Shown here: piece after piece, positions 51,396 through 59,650 of the stretch
Layout: each line of letters opens with the position of its first letter
Position numbering within the stretch: position 1 is the first letter of the stretch
DNA from: Halorubrum aidingense JCM 13560
GTDB lineage: Archaea; Halobacteriota; Halobacteria; Halobacteriales; Haloferacaceae
Direction: 5' to 3'
DNA length: 64,000 bases
Assembly (NCBI RefSeq): GCF_000336995.1
Contig: NZ_AOJI01000024.1
Location: 48,900 to 112,899 of the forward strand
Program-made: the position numbers and the translations under genes
The notes under the pieces: model-generated
Told to the model about the DNA's origin: nothing
Seen by the model: only the letters and a program-made list of their open reading frames with translations
Database searches by the model: none

Positions 51396-52845
51396 GGCGG
51401 CGAACCACCCCGCCGACGACCGCGAGCGCGGCGGCTCCGACGAGGCCGACGGCGGTGATCGCGCCGGCCGCGGTGCCGCCGGGAGCGTCCGAGACGCCGC
51501 CGAGCGCGCCGCCGAAGCGCCCGAAGGTGCCGGCGCCGTCGCGGTCTGCCCCGTCGGCGTCGGGGAGCGCCACGGTCGCCGTCTCGGTGTATCTGACCCC
51601 TCGCTCGGTGTACTCGACGCGGATCGGGACCTCGTCGGCGACCGAGGCGTTCGCCGTCGTCCGCAGGTCGAAGCCGACGAAGTCGCTCGCGCCGAGCGTG
51701 CCGACGAAGTACGCCTCGCCGGCCGGCGTCGGCTCGACGCCGGGCGCGTCCGCGACGGAGACGACGACGCCCTCCATCTCGCCGCCCCCGACGTTACCGA
51801 GGTTGGCGTCGACGGTGAGCGCGCCGCCCTCGCCGATCTGGACGGCGGCGTCGGTCACGGTCGCCGCGGCCTCGCGCGGCGGGTAGTCGAGCGTCGACTC
51901 CGCGGTGCGCTCCGCGCCGACGCCCGCTTGCGCGTCGGTCCCCGACCGGAACGCCGCCGTGAACGTCACCGCCTCTCGCCGGTCGAGCGGACCGAGGTCG
52001 ACGAGCACGCGCCGCTCCTCGCCCGGCGCGACGTCCTCGACGACGAACGGGCCCGCGTCGAGACCCTCGGAAGCGGTTTCCCCGTCGCCTGCGTCGCCCT
52101 CGTCGCTCCCGTCGCCGGCCCCGTCGTCACCGTCGACGGCCGTTCCCACTGCGGTCAGGCTCACGCGGTCGGCGGTCGTAGTCCCCGTGTTGACGACGGT
52201 CACTTCGACGGGCGAGTCGGCGGCTCGCGCGACCTCTTCGGTGTCGTCACCGGTGTCGAGGCCGCCGCCTCCGCCGCCGAAGATCCCCTCGATACCGCCT
52301 AGGTTCACGCCGGTCCCCTCGCTCTCGTCGTCGCTCTGGAGATCCTCGGGAGAGAGCGCCCGGGTCCGGAGGTCGAGCGCGACCTCGGCCGGCTGGACGT
52401 CGACGACGACGTCGCGGGTGACGGTCACGGTCTCGCCGGCAGCGTCCTCGTCACCGTCGTCCGCCGCGTCGCCCACCGCCTCCTGTTCGACGACGACCTC
52501 GACGGTGAGTCGCTTCTCGCCGGGGTCGTCGAACCGGGTCCGCAGTTCGGCGTCGAGCGAGTCGCCCGCGGAGAGCGCGCCGAGAGCGGTCGCCTCGTCG
52601 AGCGTCTCCCCGTCGGCGTCGAGGAGTCGGATCTCGGTCACGTCGGCGGCCGCCGGGCTCCCGGCCGAGTTCGAGACCGTCAGGTTCAGCGACGTCCGCT
52701 CACCGACGGCCGGATCGGTCACGCTCAGCCCGACGCCGTCGATCGTGATCCGCGCGTCGGGCACCGCCGTTGCCCCGCCGACGGCCCCGACGATCGCGAG
52801 GAGGGCCAGTAGCGCGGCTGTCGTTCGGATGGATGTCAATGTCAT
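51385..52845 (-). CDS. Secreted/anchored protein with CARDB-like domains
   Basis: A 486-residue protein beginning with an N-terminal hydrophobic signal (TTAALLALLAIVGAVGGATA) and ending in a membrane helix plus RRRDV. In between are beta-sandwich repeats of the CARDB/NEW3 type: SLNLTVSNSAGSPAAADVTEIRLLD near the start, VEVTVVNTGTTTADRVSLTAVG in the middle and VDANLGNVGGGEMEGVVVSV later. These are separated by Gly- and Asp-rich linkers. I start at MTLTSIRT, since eight codons of the longer frame precede the signal. Located first in the operon with the MacB-type ATPase and permease; it may be the extracellular partner or substrate-binding component. Confidence 0.75.
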   Translation of the reverse strand: MTLTSIRTTAALLALLAIVGAVGGATAVPDARITIDGVGLSVTDPAVGERTSLNLTVSNSAGSPAAADVTEIRLLDADGETLDEATALGALSAGDSLDAELRTRFDDPGEKRLTVEVVVEQEAVGDAADDGDEDAAGETVTVTRDVVVDVQPAEVALDLRTRALSPEDLQSDDESEGTGVNLGGIEGIFGGGGGGLDTGDDTEEVARAADSPVEVTVVNTGTTTADRVSLTAVGTAVDGDDGAGDGSDEGDAGDGETASEGLDAGPFVVEDVAPGEERRVLVDLGPLDRREAVTFTAAFRSGTDAQAGVGAERTAESTLDYPPREAAATVTDAAVQIGEGGALTVDANLGNVGGGEMEGVVVSVADAPGVEPTPAGEAYFVGTLGASDFVGFDLRTTANASVADEVPIRVEYTERGVRYTETATVALPDADGADRDGAGTFGRFGGALGGVSDAPGGTAAGAITAVGLVGAAALAVVGGVVRRRDV

Positions 52846-52984
52846 TCCGGTTAGGGGACGGATCGGCATATATGCGTCGCAGACGGGGATCTGCGTCGAC
52901 GCGCCGCTCGGAAACCGGGTCCGGCGTCGGATCCCGCGTACCGGTTAAGGAGGGTTTTTCAACCGTCCGACGTAAGGGAGGGTA

Positions 52985-53026
52985 ATGAGCCAATGCGACA
53001 CCGCGCGAGCGGGTGATCGGCGATGA
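52985..53026 (+). CDS. Possible 13-residue leader ORF overlapping psmA start
   Basis: An ATG at 52985, preceded five bases earlier by a GGGAGGG purine tract, opens a 13-codon frame (MSQCDTARAGDRR). Its TGA overlaps the psmA ATG (ATGA). It could couple translation to psmA or be chance. No direct support. Confidence 0.25.
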   Translation: MSQCDTARAGDRR

Positions 53027-53799
53027 TGGGCGGCAACGACCAGCAGGCGTACGATCGCGGCACGTCGCTGTTCTCGCCTGACGGTCGGATCTATCAGGTC
53101 GAGTACGCCCGCGAGGCGGTCTCTCGCGGCGCGCCGAGCGTCGGCGTTCGCACGACCGAGGGCGTCGTCTTCGTGGCGATGTCCCGCGCCTCCTCGACGC
53201 TGATGGAGGCCGAGAGCATCGAGAAGCTGCACAAGCTCGACGACCACGTCGGCACGGCGAGCGCCGGTCACGTCGCCGACGCCCGCCAGCTGATCGACCT
53301 CGCGCGCCGGCAGTCGCAGGGGAACCGCCTCCGCTACGGCGAGCCGGTCGGCGTCGAGACGCTGACGAAGTTCGTCACCGATCACATCCAGGAGAACACC
53401 CAGCGCGGCGGCACCCGCCCGTACGGCGCCGCGCTCCTGATCGGCGGCATCGACGAGGGGCGGCCGCGGCTGTTCGCCGCCGATCCCTCGGGCACGCCGA
53501 ACGAGTGGAAGGCGACCGTCATCGGCGGCGGCCGCAAGGACATCCAGGGCCACCTCGAAGAGGCGTGGACCGACGACCTCTCGCTCTCCGAGGGGATCGA
53601 GCTCGCGCTCGCGGCGCTCGCGGCGCACGACGACGAGTTCGAGCCCGCGGACGTCGCGGTCGCCACGATCACCGAGGCCGACGGGTACCGGACGGTCCCC
53701 GTCGAAGAGGTCGAAGACGCGTTCGCGGCGGCCGGACTCGATATCGAACCCGAGGACGAGAGCGACGAAGACGGCGAGTCCGACGCCGATTCGGAGTAA
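53023..53799 (+). CDS. psmA: Proteasome subunit alpha
   Basis: A 258-residue alpha subunit of the archaeal 20S proteasome. It forms the outer ring that gates entry and binds the PAN/Cdc48 unfoldases. The N-terminal signature QQAYDRGTSLFSPDGRIYQVEYAREAV is diagnostic. GTRPYGAALLIGGID and the later helices are intact, and the C-terminus is an acidic tail (EDESDEDGESDADSE). Either of two adjacent ATGs (53023 or 53026) could start it. It stands alone, divergent from the CARDB-like gene. Confidence 0.97.
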   Translation: MMGGNDQQAYDRGTSLFSPDGRIYQVEYAREAVSRGAPSVGVRTTEGVVFVAMSRASSTLMEAESIEKLHKLDDHVGTASAGHVADARQLIDLARRQSQGNRLRYGEPVGVETLTKFVTDHIQENTQRGGTRPYGAALLIGGIDEGRPRLFAADPSGTPNEWKATVIGGGRKDIQGHLEEAWTDDLSLSEGIELALAALAAHDDEFEPADVAVATITEADGYRTVPVEEVEDAFAAAGLDIEPEDESDEDGESDADSE

Positions 53800-53822
53800 G
53801 ACCCGCCGCAGTCCGACACAGA

Positions 53823-53829
53823 TTTTTTT
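53823..53829 (+). terminator. Poly-T terminator after psmA
   Basis: A run of seven T residues 24 bases after the psmA stop and 25 bases before the next ATG. T runs are the main termination signal in haloarchaea. Confidence 0.55.
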
Positions 53830-53853
53830 GTACCGTCCCGCCGAACCCGGCGT

Positions 53854-54768
53854 ATGACACGTGTAGCGGACCTCGTCGCGTATCCGTTCAAATCGCTCGA
53901 CGGCGTCAGCATCGGGCGCGCGACGCTCGGCCCCAACGGCGCCCTCCGCGGCGATCGGTCCTACGCCCTCGTGGAGGCCGGCGTCGACCCGCACGCCGCC
54001 TCCGTCGGCGGCGGCGGGGGATACGTCAACGGGAAGAGCGAACCCGCGATCCACCGGCTGCGCGCGCGCTACGAGCTCGCCGGACCGACGGACGCGACCC
54101 CGACGGCGGTGACGATAGAGCGGCCGTCACGGCCCGAGACGGCGACCGATGCCGACGAGCGCCGGTTCGCACTCCCCGACGAGGGCGACGCGCTCGCCGC
54201 GTGGGTCGGCGAGTTCCTCGGGTACGACGTCGACCTCGTGTCCGAGTCCGCCGGCGGCTTCCCCGACGACCGAGCCGCCCCCGGACCGACCGTCGTCTCA
54301 ACCGGAACGCTCGCGGCCGTCGCCTCGTGGTTCGACGAGATCGCGGACGCGACGGAAGCGCGCCGGCGGCTCCGTCCGAACGTGGTGCTCGACGACTGTC
54401 CGGCCTTCTGGGAGGACCGTCTCTTCGCCGACCACGGGGAGGGCGTTCGGTTCGCGATCGGTGACGAGCCGGCCGTCGAGCTGATCGGCGTCAACCCGTG
54501 TCAGCGCTGCGTGGTGCCGTCGCGGGACCCGGACACCGGCGAGGAGATCCCCGGATTCCGGGAGACGTTCATCCGGCGGCGGCGCGAGACGCTCCCCGAA
54601 TGGACCGCGAGCGACCGGTTCGACCACGACTTCCGGCTGATGGTCAACACCGTCGTCCCCGAGCGGTCGTGGGGGGCGACCGTCGCCGTCGGCGACGCGG
54701 TCGCGATCGACGGCGTCGTCGCCGTCGACGACACGGGAGCCGCCGAGACGAGGGAGACGGAGCCATGA
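53854..54768 (+). CDS. MOSC domain protein
   Basis: A 304-residue protein with the MOSC N-terminal beta-barrel (VADLVAYPFKSLDGVSIGRATLGPNGALRGDRSYALV) followed by the MOSC domain, homologous to the C-terminal part of molybdenum cofactor sulfurases. GVNPCQRCVVPSRDPDTGEEIPGF holds the conserved cysteine (near residue 216) thought to carry sulfur in the family. Probably handles sulfur or N-hydroxylated substrates via a Moco-dependent partner; none is adjacent, although mobA is elsewhere in the window. The stop overlaps the next start by four bases. Confidence 0.9.
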   Translation: MTRVADLVAYPFKSLDGVSIGRATLGPNGALRGDRSYALVEAGVDPHAASVGGGGGYVNGKSEPAIHRLRARYELAGPTDATPTAVTIERPSRPETATDADERRFALPDEGDALAAWVGEFLGYDVDLVSESAGGFPDDRAAPGPTVVSTGTLAAVASWFDEIADATEARRRLRPNVVLDDCPAFWEDRLFADHGEGVRFAIGDEPAVELIGVNPCQRCVVPSRDPDTGEEIPGFRETFIRRRRETLPEWTASDRFDHDFRLMVNTVVPERSWGATVAVGDAVAIDGVVAVDDTGAAETRETEP

Positions 54769-55304
54769 GCCGTCGACGCGTCCCGGGCCGGGAGACCGAC
54801 GCCGCCGAGTCGAACACGCGCCGGACGTGGTACGGGTACGGGCAACTGACTCGAACCGAAAAGCGTGGCTTCGGGCTGTTCCTCCACGACACGCCTCGCG
54901 TGTTCGCAGAGATATCGGTCGTTTCGCTGCCCGTGTTGCTGTTCGTGATGGAGTATCCGGCCGACGGGTGGTTCGACGCGAAGGCGACCGCGCTGGTCGC
55001 GTGGACCACGGCGGTCGTCGTCGGGACCTTGATCCGTATCGGCGCCCTGCATCCGGTCGCGACCCCGACGCCGGGGTGGGTGACACTCTCGCCGCGACTG
55101 CTCGCGCTCCGGGTCCCGTACTTCAACGCCGCGATCGCGGTCGCGATCTTCGGCGGACTCGCGGTGGAAGGGGCGGTCACCGGCGTCGGAGCCGGCGGAA
55201 CCGTAGGCGTCGGAGCCGGAATCGGATGGGCGGCGACGGTTTCGGCCGGCGCCGTCCTCGCGTTCCCGCGCGTCGCCGACGAGTGGGTGTCAGTCGTCGG
55301 GTGA
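54765..55304 (+). CDS. Membrane protein of unknown function, coupled to MOSC gene
   Basis: A 179-residue protein with a basic, Tyr-rich N-terminus (RRTWYGYGQLTRTEKRGFGLFLHDTPRV) and about four membrane segments from residue 45 onward. One is Gly-rich (GVGAGGTVGVGAGIGWAA). The ATG overlaps the MOSC stop (ATGA). No family recognised. A longer in-frame extension upstream runs through the MOSC gene and is not likely. Confidence 0.65.
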   Translation: MSRRRVPGRETDAAESNTRRTWYGYGQLTRTEKRGFGLFLHDTPRVFAEISVVSLPVLLFVMEYPADGWFDAKATALVAWTTAVVVGTLIRIGALHPVATPTPGWVTLSPRLLALRVPYFNAAIAVAIFGGLAVEGAVTGVGAGGTVGVGAGIGWAATVSAGAVLAFPRVADEWVSVVG

Positions 55305-55360
55305 GTGGGTGTCGGTCGGCGGACGATCGGCGGGCTTGGACTCTCGGACTACGACGACGA

Positions 55361-56524
55361 TCACCGCTCGTCGGCGACGATCCAGGGCTTCTCGTCGGGG
55401 TCGTACTCGCCGATCGGCCCGCTGTGGCTCCGCGTCTCGGGCGCGAGGACGCCGACGTGTTTCAGCTGCTGGACGAAGTTGAACAGGACGTTGTTGCGGA
55501 TCACGTCGCGCCACACCGACGGGTCGCGGTAGAGCCGCGCCGTCTCGCCGCGCTCGATCAGTTCCCGAGCACGGGCCGCACCCCGAGTCGTGCAGAACGC
55601 GCTTAAAAAGACGTTCGGGTACTCGTGGACGAGTCGCTCGACGAGCGCAAGGAAGTGAACCTGTGGTCCCTCCATCCGAAGGGCGTCGAGCAGCAGTCCG
55701 AACTCCGGGTGTCGGACGAACGAGTTCCGAAGGAGCACGGCAAGCGGCGGGTGAACCGCGGCGATCGTGCGCCGCGAGACGTCCGATTTGACCAGTCGCA
55801 GATCGTCGAGGTCTTCGACCCCGTAGCCGCGGAGCACCGTCGCCGCCAGGTCACCCTGAGAGGTGAGTTCGAGCGTCGAACCGGCCGTGATCAGCCCCAA
55901 GGTGCGCCCGCTCGCGACTGTCTCGGTGGCGGCGCCGAAGCTGTACTCGTCGGTGATCGTGTCGACGAGCTCGTCGCGTGCGAGCGGTCCGTTCCGATCG
56001 AGCGCGACGACGGGAGCGAGGTAGTTGAGCGGCTGCGCGAGGCTCAGCGTCGTAATGTCGCCGCCGAACTCGTTCCCCCGGAGTCGGAGGGACAGCTGTC
56101 CTTCGATGTCGGCGACCGCCGCGGTCGATTCGGCGCTCGGCGGGGCGTCCCACCGCTCGACCCCGTCCGCGCCGACCGCGATAACGCCGACGCCCTTCGA
56201 CTGGAGAAGGTTCGCGTGGGGCGCGACGGCGTCGCCGTCGCCCGCGAGGTACGAGACGTGCGCGCCCTGCTGGTAAGTCAGCGCCTGTCCGATGCCCCTG
56301 AGCAGGTTCGTCGACCCCTTCACCTCGATCGCGAAGACGCGGTTCGTCTCGGTGAACCCGAGCACGTCCGGGTACCGACCGCGGATCGAGATCTCGTGGC
56401 GGCGACACCGGTCAAGCACGTCCGCGTACGTGTCGCTGTGCGCCGCCGGGACGTGGACGAGCGGCTCGTAATTCCGCTCGTCGAGCGCGGTCACCACTCG
56501 ATCGAACACCGCCGCCTCGTTCAT
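55361..56524 (-). CDS. PD-(D/E)xK nuclease-fold protein of unknown function
   Basis: A 387-residue protein. Residues 45-95 carry a restriction-endonuclease-like core: Asp53 (YPDVLG), Glu67-x-Lys69 (AIEVKG) and Gln80/Tyr84 (QALTYQQ), the D-ExK-QxxxY pattern of Mrr, lambda-exonuclease and related enzymes. The middle, about residues 180-240, looks like a winged-helix segment (DELVDTITDEYSFGAATETV). The C-terminal 130 residues are helical (ALVERLVHEYPNVFLSAF, IRNNVLFNFVQQLKHVG). I start at MNEAAVFD. It has no methyltransferase or helicase neighbour. A DNA-cleavage or DNA-repair role is inferred from the fold. Confidence 0.7.
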   Translation of the reverse strand: MNEAAVFDRVVTALDERNYEPLVHVPAAHSDTYADVLDRCRRHEISIRGRYPDVLGFTETNRVFAIEVKGSTNLLRGIGQALTYQQGAHVSYLAGDGDAVAPHANLLQSKGVGVIAVGADGVERWDAPPSAESTAAVADIEGQLSLRLRGNEFGGDITTLSLAQPLNYLAPVVALDRNGPLARDELVDTITDEYSFGAATETVASGRTLGLITAGSTLELTSQGDLAATVLRGYGVEDLDDLRLVKSDVSRRTIAAVHPPLAVLLRNSFVRHPEFGLLLDALRMEGPQVHFLALVERLVHEYPNVFLSAFCTTRGAARARELIERGETARLYRDPSVWRDVIRNNVLFNFVQQLKHVGVLAPETRSHSGPIGEYDPDEKPWIVADER

Positions 56525-56627
56525 ACTCGGTCGTGGCCGGCAGGGCTGATAAACGGTTCTCCGTTCGAAGCGGTGGCGACCGCCGACGAACAGAGCATAT
56601 ACCCGAGTCGCCGTCGGAGCAGACGGC

Positions 56628-57848
56628 ATGTCTCTGTCGGTGACCTGCTACCGGTGTGGCGAGGGCGACGAGAACGCGGCCCGCGTCCGGTGTTCGTGCG
56701 GCGAGCCGCGCTGGATCGAGCCCGACGCGTCGTCGTTCGCGTGGTCGGACTGTCGCGACTACGAGGGGATGTGGCGCTACGAGCCGCTGTTGCCGATCGA
56801 TCGCCCGGCGGGCGTCGCCCGCGCCGCGGGCGGGACCCCGTTGGTCAGAAGCCCCGGACTGGACGACACCGCCGGCTGCCGCGTGTACGTCAAAGACGAG
56901 GGCGAACACCCGACCGGCGCGTACAAAGACCGGGGGAGCGCCGTGGCGGTCCCTCACGCGATCGCGGCGGGCAACGACGCGATCGGCACCGTCTCGTACG
57001 GGAACATGGCGATGAGCACCGCCGCGCACGCCGCCAGTCTCGACCGCGAGTGCGTCGTGCTGGTTCCCGACGAGATCCCCGCGGGCCGGCTGGAGCTCAT
57101 CGCGCAGTACGAGCCCACGATCGTCCGAGTCGACGGCGACTACGGGGCGCTCTACGGGGACGCGCTCGCGCTCTCGGACGCGCTGCCGATCGGGATGCTC
57201 GTCAGCGATTCGCCGACCCGAATCAGCGGGTACAAAACGGCGTTGTTCGAGATCTGCGAGGCGTTCGCGCCCGACGCGCCCGACGCGATCGTCGTGCCGA
57301 CGAGCTCCGGCGGCTTCGCCTCGGGGATGTGGCGCGGGATCCGCGACCTCGAAGCGGCCGGCCTGCTCGATGACGCCCCGCGGCTGTACCTCGTCCAGAC
57401 CGCGGCCGCCGACCCGATCACGCGTGCGTTCGACGCTGGAGAAACCGACCCGACGGCGCTCTCCCCCGACGAGACGGGCGAGACGATCGCACACTCGATC
57501 GGGAACCCGGACCCGCCCAGCGGCGGACGCGCGCTGGCCGCCGCCCGCGACACCGGCGGCGCCGTGTTGTCGGTCACCGACGACGAGCTCCGGGCGGCGA
57601 AGCGGCGGTTCGCCGTCGACGCCGGGTTCTGCGTCGAGCCGGCCTCGGCGGCGTCGCTCGCCGGCGCCACGCGCCTGTCCGACCGGGGCGATATCGACGC
57701 CGACGAGTCCGTCGTCTTGGTGCCGACCGGGACCGGGTTCAAAGAGCTCGGCACCGGCGACGCCTCGGTCGCGACCGAGCGCGTGCGGAGAGCGGACCTG
57801 TCGGAGCGGCTCGGCTCGCTGCTCGGTGACCGGCTCGGCGCGCGTTGA
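56628..57848 (+). CDS. Threonine-synthase-like PLP enzyme
   Basis: A 406-residue fold-type II PLP enzyme. A small zinc-ribbon-like N-terminus (CYRCGEGDENAARVRCSCGEP) leads to the TPL motif (GGTPLVRSPGL). The PLP lysine lies in PTGAYKDRGSA, near residue 105. The phosphate/substrate loop reads SYGNMAMSTAAH, where threonine synthases usually have STGNTSAS, and TSSGGFASGMWRG follows. The changes in the substrate loops leave the reaction open; it could be a threonine synthase paralogue with a different amino acid substrate. Standalone gene, divergent from the nuclease-like gene. Confidence 0.8.
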   Translation: MSLSVTCYRCGEGDENAARVRCSCGEPRWIEPDASSFAWSDCRDYEGMWRYEPLLPIDRPAGVARAAGGTPLVRSPGLDDTAGCRVYVKDEGEHPTGAYKDRGSAVAVPHAIAAGNDAIGTVSYGNMAMSTAAHAASLDRECVVLVPDEIPAGRLELIAQYEPTIVRVDGDYGALYGDALALSDALPIGMLVSDSPTRISGYKTALFEICEAFAPDAPDAIVVPTSSGGFASGMWRGIRDLEAAGLLDDAPRLYLVQTAAADPITRAFDAGETDPTALSPDETGETIAHSIGNPDPPSGGRALAAARDTGGAVLSVTDDELRAAKRRFAVDAGFCVEPASAASLAGATRLSDRGDIDADESVVLVPTGTGFKELGTGDASVATERVRRADLSERLGSLLGDRLGAR

Positions 57849-57956
57849 CACCGTCTTCAGCCGGTAGACGCCACGGCCGCCGGTTCCGTCGAGCGCGACG
57901 GGGCGGTCCCGACGGGAGGTCTTGGCGGGTGCCGATGGCGGCGACGCGATCGAGAG

Positions 57957-58580
57957 TTAGGCTTCGGTGTGGTGTTTTCGGAGGTCCTCGCTCGGATACA
58001 CCCGGTAGGTTCGCCCCTGCCGCTCTCGGTACAACAGGCCGCGTTCTTCGAGGGAGCTCACCGTTTGGCTCACCTTGCTCTTCGAGAACTCCGATCGGTC
58101 GCGCAGTTCGATCTGGGTGATGCCCGGCGAGGCGAGCACGGGTTTGAGGACGCGACGTTCGTCGTCCGGCAACAGATCGAGGACGCGCGCCTGCGGGTCC
58201 GCCTCGGGATTGCTCGAACCGACCGACTGCGACTCGGTTTCCGTCGGCTCTGGGTCGCCTGCGGTCGTTGCCCCGGGATCGCCTGCGGTCGTCGCCCGGA
58301 CTTCCGACCGGGTCTCGTTGGTGGCGGCGTCCGAAGCGACGTTGGCCTCGCGGAGCAGCAGGTAGGCGCCGCCGATAGCGCCCGCGAGGAGCAGCGTCCC
58401 GAACGCGTACCACAGCGGATTCGGGCCGTGCATCGCCCCCATCGACCCGTCCATCATCGATCCCATCGACTGATCGAGGGCCCGGGCTTGTCGGTAGGCC
58501 TGCCAGGTGAGCGCCCCGCCGCCGACGAGAGTCACCGCGAGGAGGGCGCTGACGACGGCGTCCGTTCGACGGCGTGTCAT
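57957..58580 (-). CDS. Membrane-associated helix-turn-helix regulator
   Basis: A 207-residue protein. Two N-terminal membrane helices (about residues 7-27 and 50-72) flank a Met-rich loop (MGSMMDGSMGAMHG). An acidic linker precedes a C-terminal winged-helix domain at about 135-205 (LLPDDERRVLKPVLASPGITQIELRDRSEFSKSKVSQTVSSLEERGLL). This resembles MarR/TrmB-type HTH domains of haloarchaeal membrane-bound regulators. The Met-rich loop between helices could sense metal (for example copper) but that is speculation. Target genes unknown. Confidence 0.75.
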   Translation of the reverse strand: MTRRRTDAVVSALLAVTLVGGGALTWQAYRQARALDQSMGSMMDGSMGAMHGPNPLWYAFGTLLLAGAIGGAYLLLREANVASDAATNETRSEVRATTAGDPGATTAGDPEPTETESQSVGSSNPEADPQARVLDLLPDDERRVLKPVLASPGITQIELRDRSEFSKSKVSQTVSSLEERGLLYRERQGRTYRVYPSEDLRKHHTEA

Positions 58581-58750
58581 GCGCCTGCCTCCGTCTGAGA
58601 CGGCATCTCCGTGCGAACCGGCCTCGCGTGCATGCGACCCCGTTCGAGCCCGAACGGCGAACCAGTTGCGGTCCGCTCGTGAGAAGGCCGTCGGCGGCGC
58701 GGGAGGCGAGCGGTCGGTCCGGAGTCGTTCGGGACCGTGGCGAGAGGCTT

Positions 58751-59650
58751 ATGTCTCCCCCCGCGTACGACCGACTCCACGACAACACGATGTGTCCCCA
58801 CCAGCACTCGCGCGACGATTCGTCGCTCACCGACCGCCTGTCGACTCACGTCGGGGACGAGTCGCGGCTGCTCGACCGCGCGAGACGAGCGTCGACCGCG
58901 TCGGAACTCGTCGTCGCCCCCGTCCAGCTGCACCAGCGGAACCTCCAGCGGCGGCTGCGGGAGGCGGCGCGGCCGCAGGGCGGGTTCGCGTTCACCGACC
59001 CGGAGTCGATCGGCCGCTCGGTCGCCCGAGAGGCCGGCGGGACGACGCGCTCGCTCGACCGCATCGACCGGCTCGCGCTGCTCGGGTCGCTCTCCCCGAG
59101 TGAGTCGCCGCCGTCTCCGGACGACCCCGGCCCCTCCTCGGGCGACGCCCGACCGACGTTTCGGGACCGACTCGGGACCGGCGGGGACGCGGGCGCACGG
59201 CACGTCGAACAGGTCCGCTCGACGATCGAATCGATGACGAACTTCCATCCCGACCGGATCGGCGCGCTCCGAGCCGCGGCGAGAGAGCGGCGGCCGCCCG
59301 TCGACGCCGACGCGGCGGCGCTCGTCGACGCGGCGGTCGACGCCGAGCGGGCGCTGCGCGACCGGGCGCGCGGGGCGGTCTCGCGGGTGGACGTGCTCCG
59401 CCGGGCGACGCGCGACGTCGATCGGACCGGCGGCGCGGCGTGGACCGCGGCGTACCCCGACATCGAGCGGGTCTCGATCGTCGGCGTGAGCACCCTTTCG
59501 GCGCCGTACGTCGATCTGGTGTGCGCGGTCCTCGCGACGACGACCGTCGACGTTGAGTTACACCTCCGCCCCGGAACCGGGCCGTTCCTCGACGAGCGGC
59601 TCCCGGCCCTGTTGGCCGTCGACGGTCCGGGTCGAGAGGTGTTCGCGTGA
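58751..59650 (+). CDS. AddB-like helicase-nuclease subunit, N-terminal piece (putative)
   Basis: A 299-residue helical, Arg- and Ala-rich protein starting at ATG 58751 (a second ATG at 58790 is possible). ELVVAPVQLHQRNLQRRLREAARPQGGFAFTDPESIGRSVARE resembles the beginning of AddB/RecC-type inactivated helicases, and IERVSIVGVSTLSAPYVDLVCAVL a second Rossmann-like strand. No Walker A motif is visible. The stop overlaps the next gene's GTG by four bases (GTGA), and that gene looks like the continuation. Assignment rests mainly on this operon with an AddA-type helicase. Confidence 0.5.
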   Translation: MSPPAYDRLHDNTMCPHQHSRDDSSLTDRLSTHVGDESRLLDRARRASTASELVVAPVQLHQRNLQRRLREAARPQGGFAFTDPESIGRSVAREAGGTTRSLDRIDRLALLGSLSPSESPPSPDDPGPSSGDARPTFRDRLGTGGDAGARHVEQVRSTIESMTNFHPDRIGALRAAARERRPPVDADAAALVDAAVDAERALRDRARGAVSRVDVLRRATRDVDRTGGAAWTAAYPDIERVSIVGVSTLSAPYVDLVCAVLATTTVDVELHLRPGTGPFLDERLPALLAVDGPGREVFA

